Origin: Rodentolepis nana
Taxonomy: Eukaryota; Platyhelminthes; Cestoda; Cyclophyllidea; Hymenolepididae
DNA: 15,719 bases
Direction: 5' to 3'
NCBI GenBank assembly: GCA_900617975.1
Contig: UZAE01001033.1
Coordinates: forward strand, 1 to 15,719
The notes beneath the pieces were generated by a model. The model was not told the origin of the DNA. It ran no database searches and was given only the letters and a program-made list of their open reading frames with translations. How positions within the stretch are numbered: the first letter of the stretch is position 1; each line of letters starts with the position of its first letter. Shown here piece by piece: positions 10,701-15,719 of this stretch. Made by a program: the position numbers and the translations under genes.

Positions 10701-13404
10701 ATCACTCTTCTGTTCCCCCTCCCGAATTCTTCTCACTTTGATGTTCCTCCTCCCCTCTGTGAAGCCCGAAGTCAACTAAAGGGCTAATGATAACTATCAA
10801 AACGCCTGTCATTTGTTATGATTTCATTACACCTACGTGAGAGAACACGTCTATTTTTGACATGTGTTTTACCACACTTTTAACAGACAGTTCGAAGTGT
10901 CTGAACAGTAACCAGATATCAATGAAATTTTCTATTCAAGATTAGAAAAGAATTTTTCCCTTTGCGCTTCCAATTTGGTCCATTTCTGAGCCAGATTAAC
11001 CTCAATTGTTTGCCGATTGTTTTATGGCTCGGAGCAGTCTTATTGGTCAATAGCTTTGTCTACTGGTGCAAATTCTGCTAATTCCTTAGTATTTATTATC
11101 CTGTGCAATTTTCCTAGTGAACTTATCTGTGTTTTTATTTATAGTTGTCTTAAGATTCAGTCGTTTTATTTTATGGAAAATATTTTGTCATAAGGCCTTA
11201 GTTTACTGAAATTGAATAGATTATAAATGACATTAATATTAAAGACGTCTGAAATTTGTCATTTTTCAGTTGGATATTTTTTTAAAAAACTGATAATAAT
11301 GTTGACTACGAGTCTTTCCAAATTTTTGTTTTCAACTGATTTAAAGACTGGTACTTATTTTTAGTATCCGATACGCCATTTCTACTCTTTTTGATAAATG
11401 GTGCTTTTTTCAATCAATTTTTGATTACCCTGATTTCAATTAGAACTCAATCTAATTCTATTGTATTATCAAAATTAATGCAATTTATTGTTACTTGATT
11501 GCCATATTTATAAATAACTATTCATGCATTTTTTTCAATGCATGGTAAATGTACATGTAGGTCGCTTGATGTACCTGTTCCACATGTGCGTTTTAATGTT
11601 GGTGTTATTTATTCAAATCAGCAGGCAATTTGCCTGAGTTTGTACTACTCCTGATTTTCGTCTCTTAAATCGATTGATATCTGTTCTTAGGCTGCATTGA
11701 GGTTACCCGATCAAGCAAACTTCACTTTCTTCTCAATCTTCGCTCATCTAATTCCGAAACAACAGTCGATAGTAAATTACTTCAGGCTTTGATCTGCAGT
11801 CTCAATCTACTTTACCACCTATGATGGAATAATGTAATATTGATAAACATCATGTTACTAATGCAAGCAGGCAGATTTCCAATTATTAGTATTGCCGTGA
11901 AACGGCTAGGCTATTACTATTGCAGCATTTGAAAAGGTCCTTTAAACAAATTTTAGTTGGCATTTTAGTAACCATTGTCTTTCATTGAGCTCTATAAGTC
12001 CTAGTTGACCGTTGAGCTTCCTCATGCATTTATTAGGTGCATACTTCCCATTTTTATCGCAAAATACATTTGCTGGTGACTTACTCATTTCGAAACCGAA
12101 ATCCACACCGTTGACTATTTTAGCCTAATTGATTCACTTAAATTAGACTTTCTTGGCCTCTTATTACATTTTAGCTAGCCTTCAATTTGCCTTGCTTTCT
12201 TTTCGCATTCCCTTGGGAACCAATCGTTGTTTGTATTCCTTGTAGGTAACTGATCCTCCTTACGCCAATCATATGAGGCCCATAATTCAACAAGAATTGG
12301 AGAGTCCTTTTGATCGTCTAGCCTATGACTGGTTAAGTATTCGTCGACTTTGGATTTATTCGAAGCATGTCACCGCCGTATACGGAAGCCTCCTCTACCT
12401 CATCTCCAAACGCCTCTCTCCCACAGCCATCTCAAATCTCTGTAAATACCTTCAGTGCCCCGAAACTACTGCTTGCTGTTGTTGTTGTGGCAGTCGGTTA
12501 GTGCATATTGTTACTACTCAAATTATTACTTAACCGTGGCTGTTTTCGTGGTGTCATACTTGGTTTATTGGGCATAGTGCTTTTAAATGGAACAACTTCA
12601 ATCGTGACTGTTGATTCATCTCTCTTCCTGGTGTGTTTCGAAGTTCATCCTCTTAAGAGCTTCGGTAACTTAGTGAAAAATTTTCATTGGTCACATTTTT
12701 TAAATGTTTATATTTCTACTAGTGCTTGTCTGTTCAGTTAGAAGTACTGCAGCATACAGTTAACTCTACTGACTATTTAGTTTGTCATCTACACCTTTCT
12801 GCTTCTAATTAAAAGTCTGGAATGACCAAGGCTCTTCCTAAGATTGCTTAACTATGGGCAGTTTTGAAATTCTCCTTTAATGAAGCGAAATTGAAATTGA
12901 GCATCCTTAATCTATCTGCTCGGATTCTAATTGAAAAAAATTATGAGGTGTTTTGGAATAATCATGTGGTTTTTTCCACATTTGGAAAGGCCGTAGGAAA
13001 TTTTCATAATAGAGCGTTCCTCGTGAATGACATTATAGAAGTATATTCTTTTAGTTTTTTTAATTTTTTTCAATTTTTCTTTTTGGATTAAATTACCGTA
13101 AATACACGTTCGAATGAATTTTCTCCAGTCTTGGATTGACTAGGAAAAAATCTGCCTTTTCATTATTCCATTTAGTCTTAGGTAATTCAATAATTTATAA
13201 AATTATATTGTTTCGGCTTCTCCTATAAGTTTGCGTTATTCGAATAATAATATTTATGGTCTTTGCTGTTTAAAAGTCTAACTTAGGAGCGAATTTAGGG
13301 TTATAAGAAGACAAGACATTATGCTTGAATCGTTTATTTGGAAAGCTCTACCACGTGTCCTAACTCGACCTCGGCGTGACCCAAATTCTAAACCTCGGGT
13401 CGTA
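4664..13404 (+). CDS. sn1-specific diacylglycerol lipase (DAGL alpha/beta family), 5' half of gene, spliced
   Basis: DAGL is a multipass membrane serine hydrolase that releases monoacylglycerol, including 2-arachidonoylglycerol, from sn-1,2-diacylglycerol. The six confident coding exons are 4664-4758, 4793-4862, 4899-5114, 5177-5494, 5569-5697 and 12246-12496, giving about 359 residues; 13299-13404 would take it to about 395. Introns have GT-AG ends and phases agree throughout. The N-terminus (MPAIILFRRGWRFGSDDFVL) matches the opening of animal DAGLs. Four hydrophobic segments (about 20-45, 58-79, 93-117 and 128-152) match the four-helix membrane domain. Further family landmarks are SSQGGI after helix 2, the DSTGR motif after helix 4, LVATDLLAGLMLLR at 236-249, and a cysteine cluster at 353-357. 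The catalytic Ser/Asp region is outside the window. The 5' intron sizes and phases suggest a functional gene, but a frame break near 13975 leaves some doubt. Alpha versus beta cannot be decided. Confidence 0.85.
4793..4862 (+). CDS. DAGL exon 2
   Basis: The acceptor is TTTTTCTAG ending at 4792, closing a 34-bp intron. The first base completes a Gly codon and the frame reads FILAILPTYLYW, the rest of helix 1, then a short loop with KSEPYLPDLVL. The donor is GTATCT at 4863, phase 0. Without splicing the frame runs into a stop at 4882, supporting the 36-bp intron that follows. The exact donor is inferred from phase; GTTTTG at 4857 is a weaker alternative. Confidence 0.75.
4899..5114 (+). CDS. 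DAGL exon 3, helices 2 and 3
   Basis: The acceptor is ATATTTAG ending at 4898; an in-frame TAG overlaps it, so coding must begin here. The exon encodes 72 residues: helix 2 (LNGAVILDSIQIFLRCIIAY), the family motif SSQGGI (vertebrates have SMRGGI or SMRGTI), a charged EIEKRKH stretch, and helix 3 (VPLLLYFDLIFKICELIVYS). It ends at AAG before donor GTTTGT, phase 0. Confidence 0.85.
5177..5494 (+). CDS. DAGL exon 4, helix 4 and cytoplasmic segment
   Basis: It follows a 62-bp intron with a T-rich acceptor ending TTTTCAG. It encodes 106 residues: helix 4 (about 128-152), then KYDSTGRVW, matching the conserved FDPTGR of DAGL alpha. Next come a basic RLWHRRIRCLAC stretch corresponding to the vertebrate W-x-x-R-x-K/R-x-x-C-C region, and AMAMVSELVGNYFM, matching the conserved helix before the VPSDI motif. 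It ends in phase 0 at donor GTAAGT (5495). Confidence 0.88.
5569..5697 (+). CDS. DAGL exon 5
   Basis: Acceptor GCCCTGTAG closes a 74-bp intron. It encodes 43 residues beginning TNLVATDLLAGLMLLRWQ, a clear match to the DLDVVPSDIIAGLVLLRQRQ region of DAGL alpha, where K/R-rich sequence follows. The rest (CGNSVPLERVLQDSYPYDP) is less conserved. It ends in phase 0 at donor GTAAGT (5698), which opens the 6548-bp intron carrying the retroelements. Confidence 0.87.
5795..5905 (+). other. Possible extra or alternative DAGL exon, weak
   Basis: A 111-base segment lies between TTTATTTAAG and GTGTAAGT. One frame is open (VHDIDAVLILAQLVTNTRHR and onward), its length is a multiple of three, and its donor is good. 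However, entry would be in phase 1 while exon 5 ends in phase 0 and exon 6 starts in phase 0, and I recognise no DAGL match. It may be a relic exon or chance. Confidence 0.12.
5941..5956. repeat. Perfect 16-bp palindrome
   Basis: TCGATTAATTAATCGA is its own reverse complement. It lies in the large DAGL intron. About 0.2 such sites would be expected by chance in this length, so it is only a curiosity. Confidence 0.5.
6240..6253 (+). repeat. Target-site duplication, 5' side of the LINE
   Basis: ATATTTGTGAACAC here corresponds to ATATTCGTGAGCAC at 9699-9712: 12 of 14 bases agree and both differences are transitions. It fixes the element's 5' boundary at 6254 and indicates an old insertion. Confidence 0.85.
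6254..6324 (+). ncRNA. HDV-like self-cleaving ribozyme at the LINE 5' end
   Basis: The fold is a nested double pseudoknot. P1 is GGGGTGT (6254-6260) with GCACCCT (6285-6291), including a G-U wobble at the first base pair. P2 is ATTGACTT (6264-6271) with AAGTCTAT (6317-6324), one T-T mismatch. P3 is ACC/GGT closing the 7-base loop TCCACGT. GG directly after P1 can form P1.1 with the CC of that loop. P4 is CGTAT/ATACG (6298-6302, 6307-6311). The expected catalytic C is 6313, followed by A's. Cleavage before G6254 coincides exactly with the target-site duplication boundary. The mismatch suggests a decaying copy of a functional ribozyme. Confidence 0.83.
6397..7080 (+). pseudogene. LINE endonuclease (APE / exonuclease-endonuclease-phosphatase domain), frameshifted
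   Basis: The domain nicks target DNA to prime reverse transcription. Signatures appear in changing frames: QGNARGMS (usual QWNARG) at about 6400; QEILHTYVVDISTIMEANLT with the metal-binding Glu; GILIGVKEGL; GDFNAHSTRW at 6827-6856 with the catalytic Asp and Asn; the DLLLVSSDI stretch near 6985; and SGHKPV with the terminal catalytic His at 7058-7060. The first motif is out of frame with the next. The tandem duplication at 6683-6772 adds 15 codons in the middle of the domain. No in-frame ATG precedes the NARG motif, so the original start is unclear. Confidence 0.9.
6683..6772 (+). repeat. 45-bp tandem duplication inside the endonuclease frame
   Basis: The unit beginning GAATGTCAAAACCACTTCAA is present twice, at 6683-6727 and 6728-6772, nearly identical except at the last few bases. 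Since 45 is a multiple of three, it repeats the peptide ECQNHFKIYPFYNPP without shifting the frame. Confidence 0.9.
7081..7589 (+). pseudogene. LINE linker between endonuclease and reverse transcriptase, decayed
   Basis: Fragments in several frames are recognisable as the helical linker of such LINEs: SWNFKKAGWPRFPN, NYNYHPDKLCNIIT, DVQAWRRQSAVLRQA and QRAFNFLGNLQNSK. Stops and indels interrupt it throughout. No catalytic function is known for this part. Confidence 0.7.
7590..8525 (+). pseudogene. LINE reverse transcriptase, decayed
   Basis: This enzyme copies the LINE RNA at the nicked target. Landmarks in order, in changing frames: LNDPFSTRELNAAIKQLK; KEINLTLFKNIWETGLEPTEW; RPISLSNMLAKLMERIINTS; EQAGFRQQRSTNQQVVALSQ; AVFTDFKSAYN, which carries the first catalytic Asp; the RYGNDLSKSNHLQTGLPQGAV fingers motif, starting near 8193 and written here across its repeat boundary; and LIIYSDDLFLW with the YSDD catalytic pair at 8475-8486. 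Stops include TGA near 7713, TGA and TAG at 7850-7860 and TGA near 8041. The LPQGAV segment has been multiplied (8227-8404). Confidence 0.92.
8227..8404 (+). repeat. Irregular tandem array of the RT LPQGAV motif, five copies
   Basis: The 15-mer CAGGGAGCTGTCACA starts at 8247, 8283, 8318, 8352 and (two terminal bases included) 8390, with spacings of 36, 35, 34 and 38 bases. The repeated units have different left ends (ACAAACAGGCCTTCCA, ATACAGGCCTTCCA, CTCTTTTTTCCA, CAATGTTGA) and alternate right ends (ACC or AGC). The array is therefore made of overlapping, unequal duplications of one LPQGAVTSCTLFN coding segment, not a clean tandem repeat. The long minus-strand frame here is a shadow of the repeat. 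Confidence 0.92.
8575..9591 (+). pseudogene. LINE thumb region, truncated RNase H and C-terminal Cys/His knuckle
   Basis: The thumb is seen as YHEVTFDAKLIFESH, SSTRSNLNTTYKMFVQP, LYCCEPLIKASEVILKPLEK and LRLITGGI..TPIDAMLLVTGS, crossing a stop at 8947. Of the RNase H domain, which normally degrades the RNA of the hybrid, only the end remains: LITGHLGIIGNESADALTKN (the usual PGHxGIxGNExAD motif). The part with the first acidic residues is missing between about 9060 and 9130, pointing to an internal deletion. The C-terminus reads FRLLTGHDCLTKHLYRI and CPLCDLQNEMEKTHLIQY; in related LINEs the last position of this C-C-H-C knuckle is Cys, here Tyr. The frame ends with TAA at 9589-9591. Confidence 0.88.
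9592..9698 (+). other. LINE 3' UTR and tail
   Basis: A segment of about 65 bases (from about 9619) is shared with the end of the short element at 10742-10814; its core is GGGCTAATGATAA followed by ATC and GCCTG(A/T)CATTT. This shared end is probably what the reverse transcriptase recognises. The tail GAAATAATAATAAAA abuts the 3' target-site duplication. Confidence 0.8.
9699..9712 (+). repeat. Target-site duplication, 3' side of the LINE
   Basis: ATATTCGTGAGCAC matches 6240-6253 at 12 of 14 positions and closes the LINE insertion. Confidence 0.85.
9713..10457. other. Intron sequence, nothing recognised
   Basis: AT-rich DAGL intron between the two retroelements. An open frame at 9861-10151 gives a hydrophobic, low-information protein I do not recognise and is probably chance. 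Confidence 0.5.
10458..10470 (+). repeat. Target-site duplication, 5' side of the short element
   Basis: ATTTCATTACACC is identical to 10821-10833. A perfect 13-bp duplication implies a younger insertion than the LINE. Confidence 0.93.
10471..10543 (+). ncRNA. HDV-like self-cleaving ribozyme at the 5' end of the short element
   Basis: This copy appears complete. P1 is GGGGTGT (10471-10477) with GCACCCT (10502-10508), starting with the G-U wobble typical of this ribozyme class. P2 is AATAGACTT (10480-10488) with AGGTCTATT (10535-10543), nine pairs with one wobble. P3 is ACC/GGT (10489-10491, 10499-10501) around loop TCCTCGT. The GG at 10509-10510 can pair with the loop CC as P1.1. P4 is TGTAT/ATACG (10515-10519, 10524-10528) with a 4-base loop. 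The catalytic C is expected at 10530 in GGCAAAAA. The predicted cleavage point, 5' of G10471, is exactly the junction with the target-site duplication. Confidence 0.88.
10537..10616 (+). repeat. 40-bp perfect tandem duplication
   Basis: The 40-base unit beginning GTCTATTAACCGGCAGTTGA occurs at 10537-10576 and again at 10577-10616 with no difference. It includes most of the 3' strand of ribozyme helix P2, so the RNA has two competing partners for the P2 5' strand. Confidence 0.95.
10821..10833 (+). repeat. Target-site duplication, 3' side of the short element
   Basis: ATTTCATTACACC, identical to 10458-10470. Confidence 0.93.
10834..12245. other. Remainder of the large DAGL intron, nothing recognised
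   Basis: AT-rich sequence without a recognisable gene or repeat. It ends with a pyrimidine-rich acceptor (GTTTGTATTCCTTGTAG) in front of DAGL exon 6. Confidence 0.55.
12246..12496 (+). CDS. DAGL exon 6
   Basis: It starts in phase 0 after CCTTGTAG, in frame with exon 5, and encodes 83 residues. The stretch LWIYSKHVTAVYGSLLYLIS corresponds to the vertebrate YYMLFALAAYGWPMYLM segment that precedes the lipase core. It is followed by LCKYLQCPETTA and five consecutive Cys plus GS, matching the vertebrate Cys-rich CSCCLC insert. It ends in phase 2 at donor GTTAGT (12497). It is separated from exon 5 by 6548 bp of intron; the continuity of frame and family order is the evidence that both belong to one gene. 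Confidence 0.8.
12497..13298. other. DAGL intron 6, nothing recognised
   Basis: An 802-bp AT-rich segment. Open frames at 12508-12741 and 12864-13091 give hydrophobic, Phe/Ser-rich translations typical of T-rich introns. Confidence 0.45.
13299..13404 (+). CDS. Candidate DAGL exon 7
   Basis: An acceptor (GAATTTAG ending at 13298) gives the phase needed after exon 6, and the frame stays open as RVIRRQDIMLESFIWKALPR and then VLTRPRRDPNSKPRVV to donor GTAATT (13405), phase 0; a stop follows directly in the intron. The exon's 35 residues plus the split codon are the number expected between the Cys cluster and the next conserved block of human DAGL alpha, but I see no clear sequence match and the NCCGCNAIAIRR motif of vertebrates is not evident. 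Probable on frame and position, not on homology. Confidence 0.4.
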
Positions 13405-13953
13405 GTAATTTGATACAAATTCAACAAATCAGGTGGGCTTCTTTTTATTTAAGTCAAGTATACAATAGCTTTTCCAAAAGACCAACATTGGTTTGGGAAT
13501 TCGGTTATTTTTGGAATACTATATGGAATACTAAGCCTGTTCTCTTGGTGGGCACGGGAGTTGATATATTAAACGTTTCTTCCTTGCAGTTCTATTCGTC
13601 ATAAGCCGAGTTCAGTATCTTGAGAAGTAGTAGTCTGTTAGTTGCTTCTTATCGTGTGGTGGTAAGATTTCATTTTCGTTTGAGCTGTTCACATTTTCTT
13701 TTTTTCCGTTGTTTATATTTCCATAATGAAGAATGCGTACATGGGGTTTGATCATAGTTGCATTTTTTTAGAAAATTCACTTTTCGTGTTTATGATTCGT
13801 TTTCCTCCATGTTACCATCCTTTTGAAGAAATTAAAAATGCTAATTTTTCACATAAGCCTCTGGTAAGCAAATCTAAGCTTTCATTGGTTGTGTAACGTT
13901 GCACTTTAGTAATTTTCTACTCTTTTTTGGTCTGCTCTGTGGGCTACTTTTAG

Positions 13954-13999
13954 CAATTGATATTGGTCGATGTGCGCCTATGATGCCTACTATAAGAAG
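13954..13999 (+). pseudogene. Candidate DAGL exon 8 with a frame break
   Basis: A 46-base segment between CTACTTTTAG and GTAATA. In phase 0 it begins QLILVDVR, but then meets TGA; in the shifted frame its end reads YDAYYKK. Together these align in order with the conserved DIVYTSCHDAVYET block of DAGL. A single-base gain or two-base loss near 13978 would explain it. It may be a sequencing error, a real lesion, or a misidentified exon. Confidence 0.3.
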
Positions 14000-15039
14000 G
14001 TAATAGCTATTACATTTTCTTGCTCTATAGCTTTTTACCGTAAGTTAGAGGGAACTAACGTGGGAAGGGATAAGCAGAAAACCTCGGCGCCTTTTAAGCA
14101 TGGGACACTGGTAGAACAGAGGAGTCGAGTTTGTCAAATCTGCGTAAACTAATGAAATGCTCATCGTTCACTATTTAAATTTAACCACATCTGTTGCTTC
14201 TACCTTTTCTTTGCGTAATTTCTACACTCGTGAATCAATAATTTGTGTGAACTATTTCACCACTTTCTAACCCATTATATACTCAAGATTAAGGTAAGCA
14301 ACCCGAAACAGATAATTATGCAATTAAGTTAGGCCTTACTATCGTGTGATTATGACCTCACTTTAATCCAATGCCCCAGTGATTAAAAAAAAACAAACTA
14401 GCTTGTTGTTTTTGCTAAAACAAACGTTTCAAACGTTGGAACATAATGTTTGTTCATATGTAAAAAATGCCTGGGCTAGTGCGCCATAGAAATAGAAGTC
14501 GTACCATCATTTATTTTTATTCACAAATGTCTTTCCGTTTTTTTTTTTGAAAATCCGGTTCGCTTGCTTTCGTATACGCTAGCGATTGTCCTTTTTTTGG
14601 ACAATTTCCAAAGCTATTTATTCAATTGGTTTGCGGTGGTCTTCCCGTTTTATTTCCTCCTTTGTTTGTGAAGAATCGACTGCAATTTAGTTTTTTTCGA
14701 GCATATTTTTTTTTCATTTATAGCTGATATTTGATGATAAATGGAGTGGATTTCTTTGAAGCACTATTCCCTTTATCATATTTAATTTTGTAGGAAAGTA
14801 ATCTCTATCTTCTGCCTCTCCTGCTTCTTTCAGAGTCCGTGTACTTTTAATTTTGATTGTCGATAATCCGCCTCTACACTATACGCGGTCTTAGTACCCC
14901 ACTTTACCTTTTTATTGGTGTCTGATTTTGTGCATCTTTAGTGTTTTGATGAAAGCACAAAAATGAGAGTTTTGGGGCTTTTTTTCATAAAGAGATAGTG
15001 ATCGGTGTGCGAAATATTTTGTCATTTCCGAGTGGAATT
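14000..15039. other. Probable DAGL intron, nothing recognised
   Basis: T-rich sequence with several poly-T runs. The open frame at 13970-14152 continues the exon candidate into intron. I found no sequence matching the expected SIRGT or GHSLG lipase motifs, so the catalytic exons lie to the right of the window. Confidence 0.45.
14585..14605 (+). repeat. Small hairpin with T-rich loop
   Basis: ATTGTCC (14585-14591) and GGACAAT (14599-14605) form a perfect 7-bp stem around seven T. Intronic; no known role. Confidence 0.4.
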
Positions 15040-15582
15040 ATCTTCAGTGTTTCATCATGAACAGTTGAATATGCAGACCGTTTTTAGGCAATATTTGAAG
15101 TGAATCGTCCGTTTTGTCCCATAGAGGCAGGCAAAGTTTTACGGAATTTCAGTTTATTTTGCGGTTTCTGGTTCGTATTTTGCATGCAGTGATAGCAGAC
15201 TAGTTAGTTAACACGCCCTCTCTCCCCAGGGGCTTGGTTAATTTCTGATCTCGGTCAAAATATCCTCCGAACGTTTCAACTGCTTTGAATTCAGTTTACA
15301 CCCACGCGCAGACACTAATGTGTCTTGTCACATTTAAGCTAAATATTTCTAGAATGATAAATTACTCAGTTATTAGTGCCTTGTTGTTGAATTGGGTGCG
15401 GAGGAATAACAATTAATAGTTGGAGTCAACAACGACAAACGGCAGTTGCAAAAGTGGAACACAAGAGTTGTGCCTCCCGACTTTGATTGAATAAAGCATG
15501 GTGAAGATTGGAGAGAATAATGTGGAGATGAGAGGGTAATGTAAGATTCGGCAAAGCACGATCGTGTCAGTTCGTGTTTCTA
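15040..15582 (+). repeat. Dispersed repeat, copy 2, interrupted by a mariner
   Basis: Matches the reverse complement of 3085-3632 along its whole length. Landmarks shared by both are the GGGACAAAACGG-like start (on the opposite strand), the GTTTATTTTGCGG segment, the Cys-free AATAAAGCATGGTGAAGATT stretch and the GTGTTTCTA end. The match stops exactly at the TA dinucleotide 15581-15582 where the mariner begins, so the rest of the repeat, if any, is on the far side of that insertion. The element type is not identified; a solo LTR is possible. Confidence 0.75.
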
Positions 15583-15609
15583 TTAGGTTGGCAACTAAGT
15601 CATTGCCGA
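15583..15609 (+). repeat. mariner terminal inverted repeat
   Basis: Begins TTAGGTTGGCAACTAAGTCA and resembles the ~27-bp ends of mellifera/irritans-type mariners. Its partner is outside the window, so the length is an estimate. Confidence 0.8.
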
Positions 15610-15656
15610 TTTCAAATAAGAAGGCAAATTCGGAATTTTTGTTTAAAAATATAACT

Positions 15657-15719
15657 TTATTCAATTAGATATTGGCCGTTCTTGTCGATGACCTTTTTCC
15701 ATCGTTCTGGCAGAGTAAA
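15657..15719 (-). CDS. mariner transposase, C-terminal 20 residues
   Basis: On the minus strand the frame from 15719 reads FTLPERWKKVIDKNGQYLIE and stops at TAA (15657-15659). The LPxRWxKVIDxxGxY ending is the standard C-terminus of mariner transposases, which cut and paste the element at TA sites. The rest of the protein is outside the window. No lesion is seen in the visible part. Confidence 0.9.
   Translation of the reverse strand, partial: FTLPERWKKVIDKNGQYLIE

Larger units (their letters stand above)
10471..10820 (+). mobile_element. Short non-autonomous retroelement with LINE ends, 350 bp
   Basis: This element has no coding sequence. Its first ~90 bases correspond to the LINE 5' end at 6254-6338, and its last ~75 to the LINE 3' end at 9619-9684. 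The middle (about 10617-10741) is a C/T-rich stretch not seen in the LINE copy. Perfect 13-bp target-site duplications show it was inserted as a unit by target-primed reverse transcription, presumably with proteins from an intact member of the LINE family. A 40-bp unit is duplicated at 10537-10616. This is the structural equivalent of RIME relative to ingi in trypanosomes. A one-off internal deletion during a single LINE insertion is the alternative; copy number in the genome would decide. Confidence 0.9.
15583..15719 (-). mobile_element. mariner-family DNA transposon, 3' end only, runs off the window
   Basis: The terminal sequence TTAGGTTGGCAACTAAGTC directly follows a TA target dinucleotide, as in mariner terminal inverted repeats. 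The minus strand carries the end of a mariner transposase 75 bases inside this terminus. Orientation is minus, so the 5' end, the other terminal repeat and the catalytic D,D34D residues are to the right. Neither decay nor integrity of the full element can be judged from 137 bases. Confidence 0.9.

Noticed and set aside
10758..10814. Hammerhead ribozyme, because flatworm repeats often carry one and GGGCTAATGATAA resembles part of its core
   Set aside because: The required CTGATGA and GAAA boxes and flanking helices are not there; the sequence is the conserved 3' end of the LINE family.
12864..13091. 75-residue frame as an additional DAGL exon
   Set aside because: Phe/Asn-rich translation of T-rich intron sequence with no match to the family and no good splice-site pair in the needed phase.
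15413..15664. 83-residue minus-strand frame as a gene
   Set aside because: It reads across the mariner 3' end and the dispersed repeat, so it is a chimera of non-coding sequence from two elements.

Overview
The window is eukaryotic nuclear DNA, AT-rich and dominated by introns and transposable elements. I infer a flatworm, probably a parasitic trematode or cestode. The one recognisable host gene has very short introns at its 5' end (34, 36, 62 and 74 bp) and then introns of hundreds to thousands of bases. That size gradient is known from schistosomes and related worms. The species cannot be named from sequence alone.

Layout. Positions 1-3084 hold no convincing gene, only a weak minus-strand candidate exon at the left edge, a GC-rich hairpin, two poly-C runs and a GA microsatellite. 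A dispersed repeat of about 550 bp lies at 3085-3632. From 4664 on the plus strand runs the 5' half of a diacylglycerol lipase (DAGL alpha/beta family) gene. Its exons are 4664-4758, 4793-4862, 4899-5114, 5177-5494, 5569-5697 and 12246-12496, with weaker candidates at 13299-13404 and 13954-13999. They encode the conserved N-terminus, four membrane helices and the start of the region before the lipase core. The catalytic core lies beyond the right edge.

The 6.5-kb intron at 5698-12245 carries two related retroelements. One is a 3.4-kb non-LTR retrotransposon (6254-9698) with 14-bp target-site duplications and a decayed endonuclease, reverse transcriptase and RNase H reading frame. The other is a 350-bp element (10471-10820) with perfect 13-bp target-site duplications and the same 5' and 3' ends but no coding sequence. 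Both begin, at the first base after the duplication, with a sequence that folds as a hepatitis-delta-like (HDV-like) self-cleaving ribozyme. This pair is the most interesting system in the window: an autonomous LINE family and a short derivative that appears to have kept the 5' ribozyme and the 3' end, comparable to the ingi/RIME pair of trypanosomes.

At the right edge a second copy of the 550-bp repeat, in inverted orientation, ends at a TA dinucleotide. A mariner transposon starts there; the last 20 residues of its transposase are visible on the minus strand and the rest runs off the window.
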